Assembly: GCA_030141605.1 (NCBI GenBank)
Contig: JAQGDQ010000035.1
Coordinates: 682,001-746,000, forward strand
Reading direction: 5' to 3'
DNA from: Tubiluchus corallicola
Lineage: Eukaryota; Priapulida; Priapulimorpha; Priapulimorphida; Tubiluchidae
Length of the DNA: 64,000 nucleotides
The notes under the pieces are model-generated. The model searched no databases and was not told where the DNA came from. It saw nothing but the letters and a program-made list of their open reading frames with translations. A program made the position numbers and the translations under genes. Positions within the stretch are counted from its first letter, which is position 1, and the number at the start of each line of letters is the position of its first letter. Positions 12,056 to 24,000 of this stretch are shown here, piece after piece.

Positions 12056-12872
12056 TAAATGCACCCCTTTCATTATACCCACAATAATTCAAACCCAGTT
12101 TCAAATTATCTGGCTGCATGTATATCTAAACTAGGTTCAAAGTAACTTGGTTAGATATACCCCCTAGTTTCAGATTACCCTCCAAAAACGAAGCTGAAGA
12201 CCGATTAAATTACCTTATAGTTGTAAAATCTATGTAGCGATTTCTATCTAGTTTTACGAAAACAAAAAATAATTTTGCCCAGAAGAATTTTTATTACGTG
12301 TTCATATACATTATACTATACGTTTAATAACAATAATTTGTTTGCCTATATTTATATCCACGAGTATCCCTATTACAAAAAATCGCTAAAAATATTTCGA
12401 AATAAATTATTTGAAAAGCTGTGCATAAAGCATACGTTTTAATCTGACTTACGTGAATGATTTTAAGAACGCGTAATTTTTTGAATAAAACGAACTTTAG
12501 TATATGTGCTCTAAAGCATATAATTATAAGCATGCACAGAACTATAAAGATTTTCAACATAAAGTCTGTGCTGACGATTGTCAATTTAACAACACACATC
12601 AAAAGAATGTCTCTTAACCTCTCGTTCCACAGTGCTATAGGATGGGCTGACAATCTAGCACTTTTTTCGTCAATGTTGTTTTACCACAGACTTTTCTCAC
12701 ACCACAGACTTCCTTTATATACATGTACAGCATACTATAATATATGAGAAACTATGGAAACAATTTGAAATTGGAGTACGTAATTCAAGCCTAGTTTCAA
12801 GTTACTCTGGGAGTATATTTAATTTAGGTTCATTTTACAGTTTTTTTGAAACTGGGGTAATTTAGAACTGTT
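12056..12872. mobile_element. Putative DNA element with reiterated CTAGTTTCAAATTAC motif near both ends
   Basis: Close variants of CCTAGTTTCAAATTACTCTGG occur about every 34-36 bp on the left (near 12,096, 12,132 and 12,166) and again on the right (near 12,791 and 12,829), plus one inverted copy (GAAACTGGGGTAATTTAG, about 12,850-12,868). Repeated subterminal motifs of this sort act as transposase-binding sites in several DNA transposon groups. The interior is AT-rich with no transposase. The element boundaries are inferred. Confidence 0.4.
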
Positions 12873-13089
12873 AAGAAAAGGCAGATAGGCCTACTACAGT
12901 CCATGCTGAATGCAACAGCATATCCTGCAGATATTTATAGTTCTACTGGATAACAGATTATTCTAATCATTAATTATTAATCATTCACAGAAATTTTACG
13001 CTCAAAATTAATCAAAATAAAAATGAATTTAATTACAGTGTAATTAGAATCAGCCTGAGTATAGAGTGAACTTTGAACTGCATTGACCA

Positions 13090-13255
13090 CTTAGAGATAC
13101 AGTGGTCAATGGTGTGTGCCTTTTCTGCATGCAAGCCTATATTTGAAGTCCCAGGTTCAAATATAAGCTGTATCCCAATTTTTTTACATTTCCCATCCTT
13201 TGAAGTGTCATCAAAATTTTGTTAATTGTGGGTTTCTAACATGAAGATACAAACA
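13090..13255 (+). mobile_element. tRNA-like SINE, copy 2
   Basis: Homologous to the copy at 10,655-10,805. AGTGGTCAATGG (A-box-like) and CAGGTTCAAATA (B-box-like) lie about 45 bp apart, followed by the shared tail ACATTTCCCATCC...ATCAAAATTTTGTTAA. Confidence 0.6.
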
Positions 13256-16200
13256 ATTTTGCACAACTGATGTCTGGATTTTTAGAAGTGTTACTGGTCA
13301 CCTTCATGCCTTGATCAGCTACAAAAGTTTCAGCCGACACTTGTCCTCTCATATGTTACTCATCCGTTGTAATACTACTTTTGCTTGAATAGATTAGATT
13401 TGCAGAGCCTATTTTCAATGTCAATAAAGGTTTTACGAAATTCTGCAATTTTAGGTAATTTTTCACGTAGAGCTAATACGAAATAAAGCGGGAGGACAAA
13501 GTGCGAGCGAGGACAATGATAGGTCAGTCATGCTTCTTGGCATTGAATAGATTGCTTCTGTGATTCAGAAGTCTGCAGTCACTCATTTTAATTAATGCGC
13601 GAGTACAATGGTTTTTCTACATGAAAACCTAAGCTCTATGCGAATGAATGCGCGAGGAGAGGCTGATTGTTGACAAGTTTCTAAAATTTGTAAAACGAAA
13701 GTTGTACCTGTTTCTTAATTGGGAAATCGAGAGTGAATGTGGAAGAAGAACAATAAACATTAATAAACAATTCAATTCAATTCTTTTTTATTTCGGCTAA
13801 AGATACTACGAAAATAAAAGAATCACAAACAGGAAGTTTGCACACTATTTACGGGTAAACAAATGCAACATAGAGAATCAACGAGTATAAGATATTATAC
13901 ACCCACACACGTACATGTACGTACTATAAAGAAAAAGGGGTTAATAAAAACTTTGGCTAGTGAGAAAATAAACGTTATACAAAACGTACATCTCAACTTT
14001 TGATTGCACATAATAACAGATTGTGGCTAGTTAAAATACGCATTTTAAAGCTAACTTATAATGTTGCTTCTTTTTAATACATTCACCAAATAATATTAGG
14101 TCTACGCCACCAAATGAAACACACGTAAGCAGGGAGTAATGAAACATAAACAACGCGTCTTAGAAGCGTTAAAAACAATATTTTTCACAGAAAATATTTC
14201 ACAGGACAAAACCAACTTCTGTAAAAAAGCCTATTAGCTAATGTTAATCTACTGCCTCACTGGAACTTTATCCGAAACATATAAGATTATCATAGCCTTA
14301 ATTTGATAAGCTTAAAGCATAATAGTCTGCTGAAAAAATTAGTAGGAATAACTGCAGAAAATGAATAACGCATACGCAGGCTGTAGAAACGGCTGCCTTG
14401 AAAACAATATAAACCGATTTTATCTATCCGCAACCCCCCAAAACGCACCCGCATCCGCATGCCAAATAAACGCCACTTTAGGGTACTATTTTTATAGATT
14501 ACACTTTTGTGCGTCACTTTATGTTTTACTAGGATCGTTTATATAGCTACTACTACTACTGCTGCTGCTGCTGTGCTGCTACTGCTACTGCTGCTACTAT
14601 TACTATTACTACTACTACTACTACTACTACTAATAATAATAACAATAATAATAATAATAACAATAATAATACTGTTATTTTACTTCAGTGCATAAACACA
14701 AATATAATTCACCATTCACGCAGCATTCACCACAATGTAATCTGACAATGAAAAAACAACACCTGCCAACGTGATATTGTTATTTTATAAGTTATCATGA
14801 CAGAAGAAGAAAAAGCGTAGGTCCGAGAGCTGATAAATACGCTTATTAATACGCTTCGTTACAGAAAATCAATATGTTGTCATGAACATCTGAATCTGAA
14901 AAGGTATGCTGTTTTAAGAGAGCGGAGCATGAAAGTAAAAAATATTATAAAGATGGAAAACGTCCTCCAAAATTTAATAATATCGCTACGCGAAGAGTAC
15001 CACGTAGACAGCGTAACAATTTCACTTTCAGTGAACATACAAGCAGCTAAAGGCTATATAGATACGTTATGTATTTTAACGATGACACAGGGAAATAACT
15101 AATTTATTTCTCAACTTTTTCGCAGTCCGCGGATATCACAGTTTTAAAATGCAAAGCGACACAGAACAAACAAGCATTCGTAGAATATTTTGACTATTAT
15201 GTAACCTTCAATTGCAGGTGATTCTAAAGAGAATACAGTAAGTAATTTAAAAAGCTGGCACGGCCAACAAACAGAGGCAAGCTTCCGCTTAAGAACAAAT
15301 TATAAATGTTTAGAAAACTGTTTAATCATCGGAGCTAGTTTACAAAAAGATACTCTGATACAAACAAGTAATATAATTTACCATTAGAGCTACAGCAACA
15401 GACACAGGGCTATGCTCTATTTAACATTGTAGATTTAAGTGATATTGAACTTGAATAGTTTTTTTAATTTATAGATAATCATCTTGTTCATTTTGTTTTT
15501 ACATTTAGTCGATACTACATGTAGCAGAATTAAACCCGTTTAAAAAGAAAACTCAATTGTCAAAAAAATAATGCAAACGCGGGGATATACATGTATATGG
15601 TTCACTCGCTACATTAAATTTGTGTAAGCCTCAGCAAGCATATATCAGCAATAAGCTACAGCGGATATTGCATGACAAGAATATTAGAAAGTTAGTTGTG
15701 CGAATATTGTTGGAAATTTAGTGCGCATTGTTTGCCCATAAATCAAGACTGACTTAACACTTATTTAGTGCATAGGTACCATTACTCACTAATTATTAAA
15801 AGCAATTTTAAGTTCTCCGATTTCTTTATTTGGTCGCTATATTATTTGGTACTAATCTTAGGCATTAGTAATTAAAATTGATTATTTATTAGTTATTGAA
15901 TACAGTGTTTACCTTTACATCATTTAGAATCTTCTCGTATCAAAGATTTTTCAAAATTCTTGTCAAGTCAGATAACATGACATTGAAAATGCGCTGATGG
16001 CTTTCCTTTTCTTCTTAAAAGGTTACTCTGTACACATTATTAGTAAATCTGTTGATATCCTGCTTATAGATTAAATATAATTATAATCAGGCAGTTAACA
16101 CTGATGCTTGCAGTGAGGCCTAAGCCAAGCTCATTCTAAAGAGCATCGTCTGAAAGATTAGCCACTGAACCAGCAGAAGTGTTCCAGCCACACTGTATTA

Positions 16201-16840
16201 CATGCTCTCTCAAACAAGTAAACAACCAGTAAAAAAGCAACATTGGGTTTCTTAGGTTATCTAATTGTTTGATTAAGCAAATTATTTGTAAATCAACTAA
16301 ACCTTTTGGAAAGACTTAGATGGTCTTCAAGAAATTTATTTCAAGTGTAATTCTGCCACTACCTCTGAGAAGTCATGACTCATATTATGTCAAGCCCTAA
16401 ATAAATCATTTTAAGACCTAACTCTAAATAAATCATTTTGTTTCAAGAAAAAATTTTGTGCAAATCTTATTGAATTTCACTACTCCATAATAGGACCAAG
16501 TTTGTGTTTGCATAAAGTGCCAGTGAAGTCTTCAGGTTGCACCTGTCAGGTTGAAAAACATGATAAAACACTCAGAACCACTATTATTAAGTAATAACAG
16601 TGCATGCATCAAAATTCTCAACAATTTTATACTCAATAAACTATGCTGAATATGTTGTATGCCCGTTGGTAAATTTTTTTTATTACATTTTTATGAGTAC
16701 AAAAATAAACCATAAAAAGTTAAAAAAGTGATGCGTTAGTCTAAGAAATGATTGATATGTTTTACAGTGACTATTATAATACATAAAACAGTCTGAGACA
16801 AAACCCGCTGCAAAATCTTATCTACTCAAATACAAAAAAT
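13256..16840. other. Intergenic, no gene seen apart from a microsatellite
   Basis: No conserved exon found on either strand. A long imperfect trinucleotide tract lies at 14,547-14,670. Confidence 0.45.
14547..14670. repeat. Compound trinucleotide microsatellite (ACT/GCT/AAT)
   Basis: Runs of ACT, GCT, ACT and AAT/ACA triplets over about 125 bp. A leucine-rich frame here is an artefact of the repeat. Confidence 0.9.
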
Positions 16841-16854
16841 GTGTAAAAAAAACA

Positions 16855-16860
16855 TTTATT
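16855..16860 (-). terminator. Candidate ATAD5 polyadenylation signal
   Basis: AATAAA on the minus strand 129 nt after the stop codon, followed by a U- and GU-rich stretch as expected for a cleavage and polyadenylation site. Confidence 0.55.
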
Positions 16861-16988
16861 TACAAAACATGCAAAGTACAATGCAAACTTTACAGATTGC
16901 AAAATCCACTAGGAGGTTATTTAGTTTCAGTGTTCACAAAATGATTGTTATCTGCATTTCAATAAGCGCAACAAAACAAACTCCATGG

Positions 16989-18006
16989 CTAGCTAAAAGT
17001 ATCAGCCAAACTCTCCTTTGTAGTTGTTTCCAGACTCAGGAAAATGTTGTCAAAATAATGACAAAACCTGCGAATAAAATAATTACTATATTTGCATCTT
17101 CCAAAAACACCATTTATTGCAACCAAATTAGTTTAGGATTGTTTAACAAATTGGTCACACACACAAAACAGGTACTGAGAGGTTTCTTATCAAGCGATTA
17201 TTTTTACCAAAAGAAAAACAAAATATTGTTTGAGCTTATACCGTATTCGCCAATTTATTTTCATGGACTACACCACAGAAATGATCAAGCTTTAATGAAT
17301 TTTACTGTCACAATTTGTATTTATCATGGTAAGGGCACAAGAATGTACATGGCAAGGTTTCTAAGAACAGCTTAGTTAGTATATAATTTCGACTGACTTT
17401 AAGCCTTAAAGTATCATTTTTCTGTAAGTTGAGTTTTCGAAATACACACTATTTAAGCACAGTGTAGTTTCAATTAATGAAACTATTTTATATATTACCT
17501 AGAAAATAATATTTTTGATATTCTGACACAATGGAAAAGTGTCTAGTTGTTCTCAAAATACTAGATTCATTGCTGCTTCTTATACATGTAGTTTTAATGT
17601 GAATGTTCAGGACAGTAATTTAGAAATCAAGTTTTTGCTTCGCGTCTCATCTTTGTGGAATCCTTTAGAAATATTTCAGTAAATATAACAATTAAAGACT
17701 TTAAATTGCAAACAATTTAAATTTAAAATTTAAATTTTAGTTGCTGTAGCGAAGTAAGACACATTGAATAGATTTCAGTTCTGTGATGACCAGATAGTTC
17801 AGTTAATGACTAAATGACATCACAAATCAATAAAAAATTACCTGCCACGACGTTTTGTGCGTTCTGACTTTTTAACTTTTTCAGCCCGGCAGATTGCTCT
17901 AAGAGTTGGCATGTAGTCTCTGGTAATGACTTCTCGATCCAGGTGAGAAGTTAACGGGAGGACTCCAGCAACGGTAGCAATAACTTTCTTATGTTGAATC
18001 TTTGTA
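16989..18006 (-). CDS. ATAD5: ATAD5 exons 15-16: C-terminal tail
   Basis: Exon 15 (17842-18006) gives VLPLTSHLDREVITRDYMPTL then RAICRAEKVKK and TKRRG. Exon 16 (16989-17067) completes RFCHYFDNIFLSLETTTKES and LADTFS before TAG. The pattern corresponds position by position to the vertebrate ending with EYLPTLRNICKTEKLKE, KRRFLHYFEGI and TLAADFP, which fixes the last exon although it is only 79 nt long. Confidence 0.9.
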
Positions 18007-21000
18007 CTGTTTAAAGGCAAGAGATAAAAATCAAGTCAATATTTTGCTTCCAGCCATTAAGTAGTGTAAATTAAGGTGTCAAAAAAGGCTGCCTGAAAAA
18101 GTGAAAGTGAGTATTTTCTTTTTGCCTTGAACAAATTCAAGTAGGAAAGCCTAAGGGTATATGTGAGATAAAGCTAAGGAGCACACTGAAAATAAACTTC
18201 ACTACGCGATCAACAACAAGAGGGTGTTTTTTATTGAAGTGCATGATGTATAAATCAAAGACCAAACTGTTAGTTGTTTATCAAGGTTATCAATCTCCCC
18301 CTGGGGAGTAAGTTTTTAGCACACAAGTACTGAAATTCACAAGTTCCTTTGTTCGTGTGTAAAGTATGCTAAGCCAAGCCAATGATATATGTAATAATGT
18401 ACAGATCAAGGGATTAAATAACGTATAGATCAAGGGTTTAGCGAATGTAATGTTGTATAGTATACAGCCTTACCCTCTTTCCGCTAGAGGAAAAACAATT
18501 CCTTTTATGTAAGCTGCATCTTCACTTAATTCTTCTGTGTTTATTTTCTCAATCTCTGCTCTGCATCAAAGTTTGCAAGTACAAAGTTGAGAATGACACG
18601 AGCAACCAAGAATGTACTCAGGACTTGCAAGCAGGTAGCTCAAATCGTACAAGTCGATGACAGGTCAAAGTTATGGTTAGGTCCTACTGAACTGTGATTT
18701 TGAATTAAACAACGGTTCTGTTTGTGCAAATGGAAAATACATTTATGATAGCTCCATCCATCTTGATCTGAGAAAGGTTCTAGACAATCTGACTTAAAAG
18801 TTCTCCCAAGATACTAGATATCACTTTAAGTGGTAGAAAAAGGATTTAAAAATCACATTTTGCTCCTTTTTTAAATTGAATGGCCTTTCAAAACTTCAAT
18901 GCTGCTGTGTGTTGAACTTATACTTGAATTAGGTGCAACTAAAAGATCCTCAAAATATCCTGTGAAGATCACATTGCTCATTTACGACATTGAAATTCTT
19001 AATGTGGAGTGGAGAAGTAGTTCTCCTGTGTGAGAAATGTTATATGCATTTGTGAAAATTTGTTGCCGAAATGGTATCATATGTGATGGCCATTGGTCAA
19101 CAGTCATACCACATCTCTGACAAGCATACATGGATTCTTAACCCTGGGAACATTCAATCACTCAACTTTACGTCTTGCATGAAAACCCTTCTGAATGGAG
19201 ATGAGATGAGGAAGTATTGAGAAAAAACACTTTTGTTGACAGAAAAGATGTCTTCTACAGCCAAGCTAACTTAATTTTGGTGCTTGTGGACAGATAGGAG
19301 TTCTCTATCATTGTTGTAATCATCATTGTTTTTTAAGTGTGCATAACAGAAGAGTCACCATTGTTTGTTTACTGTACATGACAGAATAGTCACTACTGTT
19401 TGTTAACTGCGCATGACAGATTAATCACCAGTGTTTATTAACAGTGCACGACAGAAGAATCACCATTGTTTAACTGTGCATGTCGGTATAATCACCACTG
19501 TTGTTACATGTGGTGACAGAAACTGGGCAACTGAAGCGTAAGAACAATTCCTTACCGATCTCAAAAAATTGCTTTCCCTAAACAATGTTATTTCTTTTAG
19601 CATTTTTTTATGTTATTTTACATCGAATAAACTTGTCTTAATAAAAATATTTTTCGCCTAACCATCTGATAACCGGTTTCTGAAGATTTTAATTAGGTGA
19701 CTACTATAAAAGTGCACAATAATCTTGTTCTTAAATTATTTTACATTTATAATGCATCAAAAATGCATAATGCAGTAAACAAAATGTCCATGTTAAGTTT
19801 ATTACAAATTTCTTAGCAATTTAATTACAAATAATTTACCATAAATGCTAGGCAAACATAAAATACATTGTGTGTTTGCCCCAGGCTCAGAAAAAACAGG
19901 TAAGTTTTTTTTACATAGCACTAAGTTGTGTTTACCAGGTTATGCACATGGGGATTATAAATGCTAAAAATACAAACTCGCTTACAGCAATAAATTCCTG
20001 AATAAAAAATGTTGTTTTAAATTGAACATAAAACAGAGAAACTAACCAAATAGACTTGCTGTTAATTTGCGCAATAACGTCTGACATCCTTGCTCAACAT
20101 CCTAAATGACAGTTATGATAGATGTAGTAGAAAACAAAAGCTAACTAGTGGACGTTTTTGACTGTGTCAAAAACTGTGGTAAGATTCTGCTTCTGTGACA
20201 GAAGATGCTTTATGTGACAGCTTTTGTTTTTCAAATAAAAAATATTTTTCAAAATAGTTAACATCATGTATGAAAGTACTGTTGTATTTGACATTAAAAA
20301 CTTCAGTGAAATTGGAACTTGTCACTTTTTCACCAGTGGTCCGTAACTCAAGACTGTGAAGGGCATAATCGTGAATCCATGCTTGATTACTTAGGAATTG
20401 GATTTTGTTTTACTAAAATTATTCGAAACTATAATTTCTTGACAAGTGACCAACACCAGCCAAATTCTTAACTAAGTCATGTGTTACCTTTCTTAGCAAC
20501 CAAGTGTTGCAATTACGGATGGTACTCAAAAATCTAAAGAAATGCTTAACAAAGTAAATCAGCATTCATCATTTTAATCCAACCGCTGTTGTACAGTCAC
20601 ATGATCATGACGTCATATACTATATATCGTAACACCAAGCACACAACGTAACCACACAAGTATTTCTTTCCCTAGTATAATGTGGTTATTAATTATTGAC
20701 TAGCTAAGGCCCCGCAAAAAAATTTGTGTATAAATTCACTTATAATCAAAAATACGCGAACATCCTACCGAGTCCTTATTTGCAACGCGAAGCGAGCAGC
20801 AGTTTTTACTGAATTAAAGTTATAAGGTTATAGACAGAGTATAATGGATGACGTCAGAACAATGGTTTTGCGTCAGCAGTTTTAACATTTAACATTTGTA
20901 ATTACTGCATGGAACCTTTTCAAGAACATGCTGCTGTGCATTACATGTTTACCTTTTCTTTCACAAGTGATTCTATTGCCTGCTATATTAACAATCTTGT

Positions 21001-24000
21001 ACGGATTTGGATCATATGAGAACTTGATTTGCATGTACCCGTGTCGATGAAGAATCTCCAATATGAAATTTTATGTTCCGAAGTTGACTGCTATTATGTA
21101 AAGCATGACACATTTGTTGCCTCTCTTTTGTTAGTTGGTACTGCTCTTTGGCAGTAGATAGCAATGCTGATTCTGTCATGCAACTAATGGAAGTCTATTG
21201 GTTACCTTTCTTCCAAAGATGATGTCAGCAGGTGCTATTCCTGTACTTCTGTGAACTGATATGCTGTGAACTTCCTTAATTCTTCACTGAAGAATGGCGG
21301 TCCATTGTCTGATATGACAACACGAGGTAATCCATATGGTGTGAATTTCTTGTCAAGGGCTGCTATTGTACAAAAGGCTAACATGGAGGATACAAACTCA
21401 CACTCAATATACTTGCATAGAACATCAATGACAACTAGAATACATTTTTCATGTACTGGCCCATAAAAGTCAATTGATAAGTGGTCAATACACCTTCTGG
21501 ACTGTCAGTCACACAAATGGGTTCAACTGGTTTCTGGTCACCTATTGCCTGACATACAGGACATGACTGAAGGAGTTGTTTGACTTTATGATCTATGCCT
21601 GAGAACCAGATTTTCTCTCTTACCTGGCTTTTGTTTTAGCTATTTCTTGATGGGTTTCAAGTGCAAATTCTAATGCTCGCTTCTGAAGACTCACTGGTAT
21701 AATAATTCTATTACCGCTTAGTAGCACAAGATGTTGGTTTGAATACAACTCATTTGCGATATTTTTATACTGTTGCAACTGACTGTCAGGTACATTCAAA
21801 TGTTTCAGTCTTACAGCTTTCAAAATTTTGGCTGCTTGAGTGGCATCTGCAATTTCCTTGATAGATAGATATTTAAGAATGCTGAGCTGAGCACAAAAGT
21901 TTACAAATTTTTCTGCACTCACTTGCTCCTGGTTGATAGCACATGAAATGCAAAGTATCCCTAGAATCCATCTGATAATCCTTGGCTGTGGCTTCGCTGT
22001 TAGACTATCCAAGTGATGGACTTCAGCTGATGGATCAAAGTAACACATAACCTTGTCACTGCCCAGGCTGTCTTTGATTGCTTGGAATGTGCTTTCATTG
22101 CGATCTAGCCATGCCCACTTATGTCCTTCCTGGCGAGTGTTCTGAGCGGTTCAGACAATATTGAAAAATTCGTTATATAGCATGATGTATAGCTAGTCAT
22201 TCCCAAAAATGATTTCACTTCACCAACTGACTGTGTGGTCTGGTGAACTCTTTGATGGCACGAACTTTGCCAGGATGTGGAGATATGCCATCTCCTGATA
22301 AAATATGTCCATAGTACTACAGGTTTGATTTGCATGAATGAGTATATCATCACTCATATTGATTACATTTGGAATGCCAGCATATACTTGACGAATGATG
22401 TTTTGGGATATTTCAGCTGCACAGTGAGCCACAAATGTGGTGATGTATCTGGAGTCCGGATGCAGTTCAATCTGATGATACACCTTGTTAAGATCAGGTT
22501 GGAGAATATGGCTGAACCATTGACCTGGCACACGATGTCATCAAATGTTGGAGTCACATGGCGTTCACATTTGATCCGGAAGTCTACCATCCGCCAAAGT
22601 CGACGAAAATTATGTCATTTGATTCGTCTCATCGAGACCTTTCATTTGACTGTTACTCCACACTGGAAGCATTCATGTCCCCGACCCCTTCGATTTTGGT
22701 TTTTGCCCCCTACCGAAAATTTTTTTAATAAGCAAATGGCTCATGTTAAGCCATGTTCAAACGTTGTAGGAGGAGGATCCAGGCCAACAAAAAAACAATA
22801 AGCCCTGTCCGCTCTGTGACCTTTGACCTTGGGGTGACAGGTCATGTGTAAACATAAATCCCCCTACCTGGGAAGTGTGCCTGTGAATTTCGTGAACCTA
22901 GCCCTGTGAGTGTGTGAATTAAAGAAACAAAATGAGAAAGAATTAATAGAGAAAAATAATAGAAAGCGGGGGGGGGGGAATCTTATCAAAAAGATTCTGC
23001 TGTAAGGAGAATCTTAAATAGTCACAATAATTATTCATTTCTGATTTGGATTGTTGCTTACACCTTTGTGATTAGGCATGACCATTACCTCTGCATGATA
23101 TAGTCTTTCTGGAGAAACACAGAATGCGGATGTGCTTGTTGTATAATTATCATCTGCTATAAGTCTTTATACCTACAGTCATTCTTTATAGTGATAGTAA
23201 CATGTTATCTGAATTTAGTTATTCAAAATCCTTGATAAAACAGCCTACAAATGGAAGCACTGGAATTTCATTAAGCAATATTACATATTACTTAGATATA
23301 ATAGAAACAACATCACATAATATTATGGTGAGGATGATGATAAAAAGTCAACTGAATATTGGACAGGAGTCAGCTTAGATTTTAATACTGTTAATGCTAT
23401 GACTTTAGACAATGCTTTTCTTGCTAAACTTTTAGCAGTTCGCATTTGTTACACTTGCAATTTGATAAATGAGCAAAAACTGATTCATCTTAGTGATCGA
23501 TTGACTAGGCTGCTATTGGTTAACTAACTCATTGGCTTCACACTTGCACCTGGTGACTGCACATTTTTATAAAGCTATGCTTTTTTGTATTTTTAGTGAT
23601 ATAGCTCAGTTAGACAACAGAGAACCGAAACGTTTGTACTGCACATTTTTCCTACTTTTAAGTTTTTTTAATGGTAACTGATCTTAGCTGTTACAGCAAC
23701 CAACTCGAAGATTACTTCTCGAAAATCTGTTTTTCATCCAGTAGTACAAAAAATCGTATTTCATTGCACAAATGCTTTTTAAATTGTAAATGACCTGTAC
23801 CTAGAATTATCAATTCAAGGTCACCAACTGCATGACCGAAATCCGTCTCAACGCGAGGTGTCAGTTACATAACCTTCGCCAACTCTTTATAAGTTTTAAT
23901 TTGTCAACTTATTGTAGTTTTATGTTAATAGGCTCACATTATACTGCTGTAAAGTTTAAAGTAAAAGTCTAAAAACAATAAAAAATAAAATAAAATAATG

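Noticed and set aside
11856-12119. Leucine-rich minus-strand frame
   Set aside because: Translation of the (AAC)n tract.
14507-14695. Leucine/isoleucine-rich plus-strand frame
   Set aside because: Translation of a compound trinucleotide microsatellite.
16839-17375. 178-residue open frame on the plus strand
   Set aside because: It lies antisense across ATAD5 exon 16 and the 3' UTR. Its composition is AT-driven and the minus-strand exon is supported by protein conservation.
22277-22801. 174-residue plus-strand frame
   Set aside because: It is the complement of the Gypsy reverse transcriptase fragment and adjoining repeat, and shows no domain of its own.
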